NCBI GenBank assembly: GCA_030653035.1
Contig: JAUSAB010000054.1
Span: 27,791-91,790 of the forward strand
Source of the DNA: Desulfocapsaceae bacterium
Lineage (GTDB): Bacteria; Desulfobacterota; Desulfobulbia; Desulfobulbales; Desulfocapsaceae
Direction: 5' to 3'
Length of the DNA: 64,000 bases
Shown one piece after another: positions 26,792-34,520 of the stretch (position 1 is the first letter of the stretch; the number at the start of each line of letters is the position of its first letter). Under the pieces are notes generated by a model that made no database searches, was not told the DNA's origin, and worked only from the letters and a program-made list of their open reading frames with translations. A program made the translations under genes and the position numbers.

Positions 26792-27606
26792 GGCGTTACC
26801 TGATTATTATTGGTGTTAGGTGGATTGTTGTTAGGTGGAAAAAAATTCTGATTAGCACGATGCGACTGGGCTTTATCAACCTCTGTTGCATTGGGTGCTC
26901 CCGTGGTATTGACGGCAGGTGCTACCGGTTCAGCGGGTTCTGGAGTTACAATGGGTTCTGGCGCTACCGGTTCGGCGGGTTCTGGAGCTACAATGGGTTC
27001 AGGTTCTACCACACTTTCTGCAGGCATCTCAGGGGGAGGCTCCTGTCCAGCCTCCGGTGGCATCGATAAAGAGAGATTAGAATTTGTCGCACCACCAGAT
27101 TTGGTCTTCGGAGTTTCCGGGACAAGCATCTCCTCTTTGCCGTTTACATTGAGGATAATTTTGCCGCGCTGGATCTCTTTGATCACAGCGCCTTGTACCG
27201 TATCACCCTGGTAATAGATTTCCTGTACCTTCTTTTTTTTGTCAAGGAGAATGGCGCGGCGGGTGTTAGACGGCCCGGTAATAGTACCTAGCAGACTCAG
27301 CTCCAGGGCCGTAGCTGCAAGCTTATCAAGGGCAGGCTGCCCGGTTGTGGCAGCTTTTGCTTCTTTAGGGGGAGGGCCAAAGAGATTCCGCTTGAGAATT
27401 GTCTGGGTGTCTGGATGTTTCTTCTGCTCACTTTCAACCGGAACTGCAATTTTTACTCCTGCAGCTTGAGTCTTAATTATCTGACTGGTTTGCATGAGTC
27501 GAGTAAAAGGAATCCGATAGAATGCCTCAACCCCACCAATCGCCAGTATGGTGATAATGATAAAAGGGATTACTTTTTTGAAATGATTCACCATTCTCTC
27601 AGCCAT
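26788..27606 (-). CDS. gspC: Type II secretion GspC-like protein without PDZ domain
   Basis: The 272-residue protein has one N-terminal transmembrane helix (VIPFIIITILAIGGVEAFY) and a periplasmic HR domain (about 65-165: ILKRNLFGPPP ... LELSLLGTITGPSNTRRAILLDKKKKVQEIYYQGDTVQGAVIKEI), which contacts the secretin N0 domain. Instead of a PDZ or coiled coil, the C-terminal 100 residues are Pro/Ala/Glu-rich repeats (APEPAEPVAPEPIV) and an Asn/Pro-rich tail. The start chosen is the ATG at 27606, directly after the gspN stop; 27594 is an alternative. It links the inner-membrane platform to the secretin. Confidence 0.87.
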   Translation of the reverse strand: MAERMVNHFKKVIPFIIITILAIGGVEAFYRIPFTRLMQTSQIIKTQAAGVKIAVPVESEQKKHPDTQTILKRNLFGPPPKEAKAATTGQPALDKLAATALELSLLGTITGPSNTRRAILLDKKKKVQEIYYQGDTVQGAVIKEIQRGKIILNVNGKEEMLVPETPKTKSGGATNSNLSLSMPPEAGQEPPPEMPAESVVEPEPIVAPEPAEPVAPEPIVTPEPAEPVAPAVNTTGAPNATEVDKAQSHRANQNFFPPNNNPPNTNNNQVTP

Positions 27607-27607
27607 G

Positions 27608-28579
27608 TTAAGAATCAAAACGAAAAACAGGGTTACCGATCGTCCCTTGCAGGTGAAAGGGAAGGGTCGAATGATGCTTTTGTAACTGTTGCAATAAGGG
27701 CTGTGCTTGTCCGCTTTTTTTGACCAGAGCCGGCGTCGGGGCCAAGGAACCGGTCATATTAAGCTGCATGGCAGCAAAATTTGCACCCAGCGAATCAACC
27801 TGACCGGCAAAGGTTCCCGCCAGCTCTTTACCACTGAACTTCCCCTTGGTCAGCAGCAGCTTCTGCTCCTGCAGCTTAATGAGCACTTCACCACTCTCGA
27901 CATCAATGTTTTTCAGGGAAAAAATCGGATAGAGCAAGTCAAATGTTCCCTTTTTGATCTGGGCAGTACCCTGCCCTGTTCCTCTGGATAAACCCTGGCC
28001 GCTTTGCCCGGAATAGCTGCCTTCAACCGTTAGCAGACCCGTTATGGCGCGTCCGGTCTGGGCCCGCAGCCAGGGCAGTTTTGCCAGATCAAGGCCCTTG
28101 ATCTCTATTTTTGACAGGGTAAAGGTATTGTGGGCTCGATCACATGCCAGAGTGGCCCAATGCGTTCCCCCATACGCAGTGATAGAGATTGAAAAAGTCT
28201 TGCCCAACCCACTGAGAATAGGAGCCAGGGTAACTTTTGGGAGTTCAAGGACTTCAGCCAGGGCTGGAGTCTTCGCTTCGCTCTGCTTATCTGGCCCAGT
28301 GCCGCTCGCCCCAGGGATCGCCCCAGCGGAAAAACTACCTTTGCCAGCCTGATTATTGACGTGCAGACGCAGATTATTGGCCACAAGGGTGAGTGGAAAC
28401 TGATATCGCAACGATTCGATTGAGCACTCATTGCCAGAGAGATATTGACTGACCTTCTGGGTGCAGAAAATCTTGAATTTTTGCGTCGGAAAACGAAAAT
28501 AAAGCAAAATCGCGACCAACAACAGGGCATAGATGCCATAGAGCGACCAACGCCGGAAGGTATTTTGGGAAAAGATCAT
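27608..28579 (-). CDS. gspN: Type II secretion protein GspN
   Basis: The 323-residue protein has an N-terminal membrane helix (YGIYALLLVAILLYFRFP) and a long beta-rich periplasmic part (for example FDLLYPIFSLKNIDVESGEVLIKLQEQKLLLTKGKFSGKELAGTFAGQVDSL). This fits the GspN family, which resembles AsmA-like lipid-transfer folds. GspN is optional in type II secretion and its role is unsettled. It lies between gspM and gspC with 1-2 base gaps, consistent with one polycistronic message. Confidence 0.85.
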   Translation of the reverse strand: MIFSQNTFRRWSLYGIYALLLVAILLYFRFPTQKFKIFCTQKVSQYLSGNECSIESLRYQFPLTLVANNLRLHVNNQAGKGSFSAGAIPGASGTGPDKQSEAKTPALAEVLELPKVTLAPILSGLGKTFSISITAYGGTHWATLACDRAHNTFTLSKIEIKGLDLAKLPWLRAQTGRAITGLLTVEGSYSGQSGQGLSRGTGQGTAQIKKGTFDLLYPIFSLKNIDVESGEVLIKLQEQKLLLTKGKFSGKELAGTFAGQVDSLGANFAAMQLNMTGSLAPTPALVKKSGQAQPLLQQLQKHHSTLPFHLQGTIGNPVFRFDS

Positions 28580-28581
28580 AA

Positions 28582-29163
28582 TCAGGATTTTTTTGTAAAT
28601 GTTATAATCTGCATCACCACATCCAATAAACCTTCTTCCTTACTGTTTTCCTGGATTGAAATCCGTTTGATCGCGACAACATCGTCAGTTGATTCAATCT
28701 GCTGTAAAAAATCCACCAATTGCGGCAAAGATATCTTCTCAAGTTTGAGATCAACCCGAGCCTCCTGCAATGGACCGTCGCCTTCAGAGGTTGAAGGGGT
28801 CATGGAATTAATCTGTTGCTTGACCTTGGCCTTGGTGGCCCGTTCTTCAATGAAGGAAAAAAGGGTAAAAGAAGGGCTCCTTTTTTGCAGCCTGTTCTGG
28901 ATATTTACCGCCTGGTTCTGGCGATGACGATACTCTTCCTGGAGCTGACGAATCTTTTTGATATCCTCCTTTTTTTGGATCAACGCCTTTTGGGTTTGCT
29001 GCCGAGCTTGGAGCAAGGGGGAGACGGTAAAGTGAAACAAGGCAAAACAAACAAGAAAAATAGCCCCAACCACAACAACACTTTTTTCACGTTTTTCCAG
29101 TTTATTAAAACCGGTCTTACCCAGGCCCACCTGAATGAAGTTGCGAAGAGTCAAGACAGTCAT
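28582..29163 (-). CDS. gspM: Type II secretion protein GspM
   Basis: The 193-residue inner-membrane protein has a short cytoplasmic N terminus and one membrane helix (SVVVVGAIFLVCFALFHFTVSPLL). A long periplasmic coiled coil follows (ARQQTQKALIQKKEDIKKIRQLQEEYRHRQNQ), then a ferredoxin-like domain (EARVDLKLEKISLPQLVDFLQQIESTDDVVAIKRISIQ). GspM pairs with GspL in the assembly platform. Identified by topology, domain pattern and position directly after gspL (3-base gap). Confidence 0.85.
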   Translation of the reverse strand: MTVLTLRNFIQVGLGKTGFNKLEKREKSVVVVGAIFLVCFALFHFTVSPLLQARQQTQKALIQKKEDIKKIRQLQEEYRHRQNQAVNIQNRLQKRSPSFTLFSFIEERATKAKVKQQINSMTPSTSEGDGPLQEARVDLKLEKISLPQLVDFLQQIESTDDVVAIKRISIQENSKEEGLLDVVMQIITFTKKS

Positions 29164-29166
29164 CGG

Positions 29167-30783
29167 TCAAACACCTTTCATGGTCAGTTTCAGCTCAAAG
29201 CGAATCTTTGAGCTCTTGGCATCAAGATTCGCCGCACTGATCTCAACGTTACTGAAAGCGGGAGATTGCTCCAGCCCTTTTTTGATGGCGTCCACGGTAT
29301 TAAATGTGTCGGTAGTCCCTTTGATTCGCAACCCGTTGTCGTCCACGACAAAACGTGCCAGACGAACATCCAGCGCTTCAGGGATGTGTGCCGATATTTC
29401 AGCAAGGATATCAAGAATAGTCATTGCCGGCAGGGAACCATCCTTGTCCATCGTGGTCTGCCTGGTCTCACGAATCTTGACCTGAAGCTGCTGGAGGGGA
29501 TCAACAATTCGAGTTACGTCCGGCAAGGTCTCCGTAAATACTCCCTGGATCTGGGCATTGAGTTCATTCTGTTTTTTAAGGAGCTTGGTATAATCAACCC
29601 AAAGGTAGAGGATTGACAACAGAACGACAGATACCAGAGGCAGAGCAATTGCAAATACCAGTGTTCGGCTGGCGGCAAATGATTTCCTGGTGGCAAAGGC
29701 CTCTTTGCGAAAATTGAAGCCTTTCCAGTTTTTTGTAATCTGCCAGCCCAGATTTACCGAATCTTCCATCATGCCGGACAACCATTTTTCGTCTTTCGTT
29801 GGCATAAGTGGCGGCACAAGTGGCAATGCAGGTCGCTCCTGCACCGATTGCCCTTCCGCCGGGGTGATCTCTGAAGCGAGCGACACGGGGGCATCCACAC
29901 CCTGCGTCCTTGGCGCCCAGAACACCAGGCCATCCTTGGCTGTCGCAACATCACTGACCAGAGTGCAGCTCTTACAGGCACTCCCCAGTCCGGATTGGAT
30001 GCGATCAACTGTCCCAGGTAAGGCGCTAACAGGCCCGCTCAGGTAAACGGCAAGCTCACCGGCATGGAAAACGGACTGCAAAGTTTGCTGAATAGCAACG
30101 CACAATGCCTGAAAGGTGCTCTCACTGTTTTCTGGTCGAAAAACCTTGATGTCCCGGCTGTCCTGATCGACATGAAAGCCAGCCTGCAGGCCTGGGTCAA
30201 AAACAAGCGGCCGAATCACCCTGATATGACCCGAGCGAACCAGGATAAAGGTTGCCCGTTGCAGATCAAGAGTAAGAAGCAAAAAATCTGCAGGCAGGTC
30301 AGGGGTATGCGTCAGCAGCAGGGCGGTCGAAGTACCGGATATTGTCACCGTTTCTGGATCAATTCCCAACGCCAGCAAGGCTGCAAGTCGTGTTGCCAGG
30401 AGATCCCGATCAATCATGGCGGCAATGATCTGACTTTTTTGTTTCTCTTCCTTTGCAATTATTGCATCAATAAGCAGTCGATCTATTTTTACCGGAGTAT
30501 TTTCTTCCAACTCAAAGGGCAGGATCTTGTTGATGGTTTTCGGGTCGGTAAAAGGCAACAAAAGGTTACGGTAAAAAAAAGACTCAGCCGCAAAGGCAAT
30601 ATGGCAGGATGTCTCCTGACAATCAATCTTCTGACTCAACTCCAGCAACGCCTCTTCAAAGGAACGAGCGGCAACTGTCACCATCGTATGGTCGATGATG
30701 TGCATTGCCTTGGCGTCAACAGTGAAGACGATTCCGGTGAGCAAGTCGTGCTTGATGTCAATGGCAAGAAATTTGTTACTCAT
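29167..30783 (-). CDS. gspL: Type II secretion protein GspL (PilM/PilN-like fusion)
   Basis: The 538-residue protein combines a cytoplasmic actin-like domain (about 1-300; FLAIDIKHDLLTGIVF, LPFELEENTPV) that recruits GspE, with a single membrane helix (about 380-400, TLVFAIALPLVSVVLLSILYLWV) and a periplasmic ferredoxin-like domain (about 440-538). It is longer than E. coli GspL because of a Pro-rich linker near 310-340 (RPALPLVPPLMPT). The layout equals PilM fused to PilN. It lies 17 bases after gspK. Confidence 0.87.
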   Translation of the reverse strand: MSNKFLAIDIKHDLLTGIVFTVDAKAMHIIDHTMVTVAARSFEEALLELSQKIDCQETSCHIAFAAESFFYRNLLLPFTDPKTINKILPFELEENTPVKIDRLLIDAIIAKEEKQKSQIIAAMIDRDLLATRLAALLALGIDPETVTISGTSTALLLTHTPDLPADFLLLTLDLQRATFILVRSGHIRVIRPLVFDPGLQAGFHVDQDSRDIKVFRPENSESTFQALCVAIQQTLQSVFHAGELAVYLSGPVSALPGTVDRIQSGLGSACKSCTLVSDVATAKDGLVFWAPRTQGVDAPVSLASEITPAEGQSVQERPALPLVPPLMPTKDEKWLSGMMEDSVNLGWQITKNWKGFNFRKEAFATRKSFAASRTLVFAIALPLVSVVLLSILYLWVDYTKLLKKQNELNAQIQGVFTETLPDVTRIVDPLQQLQVKIRETRQTTMDKDGSLPAMTILDILAEISAHIPEALDVRLARFVVDDNGLRIKGTTDTFNTVDAIKKGLEQSPAFSNVEISAANLDAKSSKIRFELKLTMKGV

Positions 30784-30800
30784 TGGTTCTTCAACTTTTC

Positions 30801-31847
30801 TTATTCAACTTTCCAGCTCAGGAGAGCGGTCTTCTGATTCTCCCGCTGCACGGTGGCCACGATATTTTTTTCCGTGGAATTCAGTTGGGCATGGGAGAAA
30901 ATGGTAAACGAACGACTTTTTACTGATATATTCTTTAACGCATTTTTTCCAGTAAAGAAAGGAAGTACCTCAGCAACCCATGCTATTGAGGCCAGTTTAT
31001 CTTTATTATTTTTATCTGCCCTGAACGCCCGCATGTCCTCAACCATTTCCTTGGTCATATCTTCATGCAAGGCCTGGAGCAAAAGAGGATCGGCCGTATT
31101 GATATTTATCAGCCCATCATTCCCCTGAGCGGTCAACAATGCGGTCAGGCCAGGATGCTTCTCGGTGCCAAAGAGCAGTTCAGGGGTAAATCCTTTCACC
31201 AGAAGGAGTTCCTCAATGAATTCTACCGGACCATTTTTACAGGCGTAGGGTGAATCCAGAGAAAGATAGTAACTGGATTCGGCGCCGAATTCCTGTTCCC
31301 CGTCACCATCTTCGGCGTCAATCCAGTCAACAAGCGAATCAATAATGGCTCGAGCAGCACTGTCTTCCACGCTAAAAGGTTCCTTGCGGAGTAATCGCCA
31401 CAGGATATTACGGGCATCCTCTTCTTGCGCGGTTACCTGTGCTGGAGTTTTACCTGCCTGTTGCTGTTTTTTGCTGTGAACAAGACTGTTGATCTGAAAT
31501 TTTCCACTGTTGTCGATGATTTTGACAGTCAGAGAGCCAACGTCAAAAAGTTTGGACAGATCTTCGTCGGCCAAAAGTGCCCACGAATCCTGGAGAGAAT
31601 CGTGCTCATTCTCTATTGCATCTTTAAGCAGAACCGCCATGGCCAGATTGACTCCAGAACCGGCCATGACCTCCAGTTTACCACTATTTCTCTGGGTTCC
31701 CGAGGCCACAAGGTTCTGGCGCATATTTTTGTTGAATTGGATAGTGAGGGCAACAATCAAACTGATGACAGTCAAGGCGATCAGCAGGGCCATGCCTCGA
31801 TTGTTTTTTAGGGGAGAAAATGCAGAAGAGAGGGGAAATAAAGGCAT
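30801..31847 (-). CDS. gspK: Type II secretion minor pseudopilin GspK
   Basis: The 348-residue protein starts at the ATG at 31847, 1 base after the gspJ stop; an open frame extends further upstream but overlaps gspJ and is not used. The prepilin cleavage site is NNRG|MALLIALTVISLIVALTIQF. Position +5 is not Glu, as is usual for GspK, the tip pseudopilin. The large globular domain contains WIDAEDGDGE and GFTPELL..., typical of the family. It caps the pseudopilus with GspI and GspJ. Confidence 0.93.
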   Translation of the reverse strand: MPLFPLSSAFSPLKNNRGMALLIALTVISLIVALTIQFNKNMRQNLVASGTQRNSGKLEVMAGSGVNLAMAVLLKDAIENEHDSLQDSWALLADEDLSKLFDVGSLTVKIIDNSGKFQINSLVHSKKQQQAGKTPAQVTAQEEDARNILWRLLRKEPFSVEDSAARAIIDSLVDWIDAEDGDGEQEFGAESSYYLSLDSPYACKNGPVEFIEELLLVKGFTPELLFGTEKHPGLTALLTAQGNDGLININTADPLLLQALHEDMTKEMVEDMRAFRADKNNKDKLASIAWVAEVLPFFTGKNALKNISVKSRSFTIFSHAQLNSTEKNIVATVQRENQKTALLSWKVE

Positions 31848-31848
31848 C

Positions 31849-32535
31849 TTATGGTGTTTCTCCGGTTGGATCGGTGCCGGGAAAAGTAACTGCCGTTGAA
31901 AACAAGATGGGTTTGTCGACAGCGACAGGATCAATAAAAAGAAGATTGATCTCAATCCAGTCGGGCAGCTTACGCGCCTTGGTATCGGCCTTCGCGATCT
32001 CTTTGCTGTCCCAATTATCTTGCTGTTCCTGTTTCTCGCGATGATAGAGAAATTTGACTTCCTGCAAGCCATCACAGAGAAGCAATCCTTTGTTTGTATC
32101 TGGTTCTGGTTCTTCGCCCTCAATAGGTCGAAAGGCAACGTCTCGACGGAAAAGACGCAAGTCCTTAGTCTCGGGATTTTCTTCTACGGTATAGCTTATG
32201 GTAGCGTATCCGGCTGGTTGTTCTTTCCTGTTCAAGACAAGATGGGCGGTGGAGGTGAACCGTATCGAGTCCGCCTCTCTGTTGCCAAGATTTTGCGGTT
32301 TTCCTTGGAGAAAGCCACTTGTCCCCAGATACAGGGAGCCAAGGTCGCTGCTCAACCGATCCATGACGATACGGCCCTTATTGTATATCTCCATCTGTGA
32401 GTCGGTGCTGTCAATAATGCGAAAAGTGGCCCGATATGAGCCATATGCCAGGGAGATGACAATGGCAAAGATAGAAATCGCCATCAGGATTTCAAGAAGA
32501 GTAAATCCACTGCTCCGGTGCAATTTTTTTTTCAT
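31849..32535 (-). CDS. gspJ: Type II secretion minor pseudopilin GspJ
   Basis: From the ATG at 32535 the protein has 228 residues: MKKKLHRSSG|FTLLEILMAISIFAIVISLAYGSY. The class III prepilin peptidase site and Glu5 are clear. The downstream globular domain (LFRRDVAFRPIEGEEPE, LLCDGLQEVKFLYH) fits GspJ. The reading frame stays open upstream to a TTG at 32688, so a 51-residue N-terminal extension is formally possible. A short leader before the cleavage site is normal, so I prefer 32535. No good ribosome binding site marks either. The 156 bases up to gspI are discussed separately. Confidence 0.88.
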   Translation of the reverse strand: MKKKLHRSSGFTLLEILMAISIFAIVISLAYGSYRATFRIIDSTDSQMEIYNKGRIVMDRLSSDLGSLYLGTSGFLQGKPQNLGNREADSIRFTSTAHLVLNRKEQPAGYATISYTVEENPETKDLRLFRRDVAFRPIEGEEPEPDTNKGLLLCDGLQEVKFLYHREKQEQQDNWDSKEIAKADTKARKLPDWIEINLLFIDPVAVDKPILFSTAVTFPGTDPTGETP

Positions 32536-32691
32536 CAGGTCATTGTAAAAATAGAAGGTCATCATCGGGGTAATAGAACCGACAGAAAGAGCCGGGCGCC
32601 CATCATCCGTCCGTTGAGCAAGCAACACTCTGCCCTTCATGGCCGTCGTGACGAAATGGTTAAGAATACAATGGTTATTTCGTAACAAATC
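32536..32691 (-). other. Unexplained 156-base spacer between gspI and gspJ
   Basis: Elsewhere in this operon genes abut or overlap, but here 156 bases separate the gspI stop from the preferred gspJ start. The spacer begins with dispersed-element copy B and stays open in the gspJ frame. It may be an inserted repeat sequence or, less likely, an N-terminal extension of GspJ. Confidence 0.45.
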
Positions 32692-32695
32692 CTAA
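32675..32695 (-). repeat. Dispersed intergenic element, copy B, at the gspI stop codon
   Basis: On the minus strand it reads TTAGGATTTGTTACGAAATAA, with the TAG being the gspI stop codon. It matches copy C (40700-40720) at 16 of 21 positions and shares the core with 3697-3719 and 7611-7632. Confidence 0.5.
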
Positions 32696-33138
32696 CGCAC
32701 CGTATTTTTGAGTAAATAACTTTGAACCTGATAGACATAGTGGTTATCGCCCCAGGAAACGGTCAGAGTAACCCGTTGGAACGTGTCTTCCAGTTTGCTG
32801 AGTATTTGTGATGCTTCCAGATTGGCATCTTCTGTCTCTATTTTCCATTGATACCCTGGAAATTTATCTCCGAAATCGCCACTGTCGGAGGCAAGTCTGT
32901 CCGTGGTTCTGGTGAATTCTGCCAGTTTTTGTTGAGCCAGGAATGGTGCCTGGATGTTGAACTTGGTGGTCGAACCCAGGGAGACACTTTGCGACTGGGA
33001 ACCAAACAGGGTGGTCAGGGCAATGGCGAGCAGGGAAATGGCAATCATGACTTCAAGCAGGGTGAATCCCCCATGCTTATGCGCAAATCCGGGCACAAAA
33101 GAAAAATAATTTTTACTCCAGACTAATATAGGTGTCAT
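32692..33138 (-). CDS. gspI: Type II secretion minor pseudopilin GspI
   Basis: The 148-residue protein has the prepilin site HKHGG|FTLLEVMIAISLLAIALTTLFG with Glu5. The following region (LAQQKLAEFTRTTDRLASDSGDFGDKFPGYQWKIE) matches the GspI pattern. The start at 33138 overlaps the end of gspH by 26 bases; AAGG lies 4 bases upstream. It builds the pseudopilus tip with GspJ and GspK in the inner membrane and periplasm. Its stop codon lies within a dispersed repeat. Confidence 0.92.
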   Translation of the reverse strand: MTPILVWSKNYFSFVPGFAHKHGGFTLLEVMIAISLLAIALTTLFGSQSQSVSLGSTTKFNIQAPFLAQQKLAEFTRTTDRLASDSGDFGDKFPGYQWKIETEDANLEASQILSKLEDTFQRVTLTVSWGDNHYVYQVQSYLLKNTVR

Positions 33139-33682
33139 AGGCCTTTATGGTGCCGTAAAAGGGAGAAAGACTAAGACTGATGACATTTTCCTGGTCGTCG
33201 GCCAGATGGAGAATGGTCTGCTCCAGATATCCCTGCCTGTTGACCCAGAGGACGACTTCTCCGGAGGACGTTTTCTTTTCCGCAGTTCCGATCTGAAGAT
33301 CCTGGATGCGAACAGAGGGGGGGAACTGAATACTGGGGTGAGGGTGGTTTTCGTGTTTTTTTTCTTCCTTTAATGCGGGCACATCCTGTTGATACCATAT
33401 CTTTTTCCGGTCAAGATCAAAGTAGATCAGGTAGGGCTGCTGCTTTTGCGCGGCCAGGTTTCGAACCTCTTTGATCAAGGCCATAACCTTCCGGGAATTG
33501 GCGGCGAGCTGATCAACAACCAGGGCCTGACGGAGATTAGGGACACTGAAGGCCAGACTGACAGTAATCAGCAAGCAGACGATGATCAACTCCAGCAGGG
33601 TAAAACCCTGTTGGTTGGTAAAGCGATCATGCACAACAGGGGTAGATGCAAGCAAGGACTCTTTTTGAGAATGCATTAACAT
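33113..33682 (-). CDS. gspH: Type II secretion minor pseudopilin GspH
   Basis: The 189-residue protein starts at about 33682 (ATG TTA ATG; 33676 is an equal alternative). The leader is followed by the prepilin site TNQQG|FTLLELIIVCLLITVSLAFSVPNLRQAL. The globular part (ANSRKVMALIKEVRNLAAQKQQPYLIYFDLDRKKIWY, GYLEQTILHLADDQENVISLSLSP) matches GspH/FimT-type pseudopilins. An in-frame open stretch continues upstream to 34108, but it lies over gspG in another frame and is not part of the gene. It likely sits near the pseudopilus tip. Confidence 0.9.
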   Translation of the reverse strand: MLMHSQKESLLASTPVVHDRFTNQQGFTLLELIIVCLLITVSLAFSVPNLRQALVVDQLAANSRKVMALIKEVRNLAAQKQQPYLIYFDLDRKKIWYQQDVPALKEEKKHENHPHPSIQFPPSVRIQDLQIGTAEKKTSSGEVVLWVNRQGYLEQTILHLADDQENVISLSLSPFYGTIKAYDTYISLE

Positions 33683-33731
33683 GACACCGGCACAATCAGG
33701 ATGAAGCATGCACAATTGTGCATGCCACCCG

Positions 33732-34220
33732 TTATTCCTTTGCCCAGTTGGTGATATCCACATCATCACCTTCCCCACCTGCCTGACCATCACCACCATA
33801 AGAGATAAGATCAAAGTCACTGTGACTACCAGGACAGAGGTACACATAATCGTTACCCCATGGGTCTTTAGGAACTTTTCCTTTGGCCAGATAGCCACCA
33901 GTTCGCCATTTAGCCGGAAGCCTGCCGGTAGCTGGGGCCTCAACCAGGGCCTGGAGCCCTTGCTCAGTCGACGGATACGCACCGTTGTCGAGCTTATAGG
34001 ACTCAATAGCTGTTTCCAGGCTGGTAATTTGCACAGAAGCCATGGTACGTTTGGCCTCTTCCGGATGGCCCATGATCTTTGGTCCGACATATCCCGCCAG
34101 AATGCCAATGATGATCAGGACGACCAGCAGTTCAATGAGGGTAAAACCATGATTGGAACGAATCAGGCAAGCTGGTTTCAAAAAGGTGCTGTCTTTTGTT
34201 TGCATTGATAAGAAATTCAT
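33732..34220 (-). CDS. gspG: Type II secretion major pseudopilin GspG
   Basis: The 162-residue protein has the prepilin site SNHG|FTLIELLVVLIIIGILAGYVGPKIMG. The canonical major-pseudopilin core follows: QITSLETAIESYKLDNGAYPSTEQGLQALV, then PKDPWGNDYVYLCPG, then DLISYGGDGQAGGEGDDVDITNW, the calcium-binding loop. It forms the pseudopilus shaft. It is first in the operon. The start is either the ATG at 34220 or the one at 34205; no clear ribosome binding site decides. Confidence 0.96.
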   Translation of the reverse strand: MNFLSMQTKDSTFLKPACLIRSNHGFTLIELLVVLIIIGILAGYVGPKIMGHPEEAKRTMASVQITSLETAIESYKLDNGAYPSTEQGLQALVEAPATGRLPAKWRTGGYLAKGKVPKDPWGNDYVYLCPGSHSDFDLISYGGDGQAGGEGDDVDITNWAKE

Positions 34221-34520
34221 AATTATGGATAAGTAAATGAAAGAGAAAGGACGAACAATATCTGTTCACATTTATATGACAGAATACACAGTTTAAAGAA
34301 ATTTGGGTATCTGAAAAAGATATCGGCGTCATATTTTCCAGAATGGAAAACAGCATATCGGCAAGGAGATACTTGAGAACTGCGCCAAGACAGTATATAT
34401 AAAAAGAAACTGTTTGTTGATAGTCATGTTGGATAAACCTGACTGGACAAGAATTGTCGGCTTGACACCCCGATTTTCTGATATCTTTTGATACAATCCC
34501 GAGTAAGGAGTAGAATAATT
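34221..34520. other. Divergent intergenic region between gspG and thiC, no gene seen
   Basis: These 300 AT-rich bases must hold the promoters of the type II secretion operon and of the thiC-like gene. A TTGACA at 34462-34467 and a TACAAT near 34491 are visible, but their spacing (about 24 bases) is too wide for one promoter. I see no TPP riboswitch. A good AAGGAG (34503-34508) precedes the thiC-like ATG. Confidence 0.5.

Noticed and set aside
31848..32138. Upstream extension of the gspK frame
   Set aside because: It overlaps gspJ in another frame. The short pseudopilin leader from 31847 is normal for GspK.
33683..34108. Upstream extension of the gspH frame
   Set aside because: It lies over gspG. 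The prepilin leader of GspH needs only the codons after 33682.
34221..34520. TPP riboswitch upstream of the thiC-like gene
   Set aside because: I could not find the conserved CTGAGA and ACCTGATCTGG-type motifs of the thi box.
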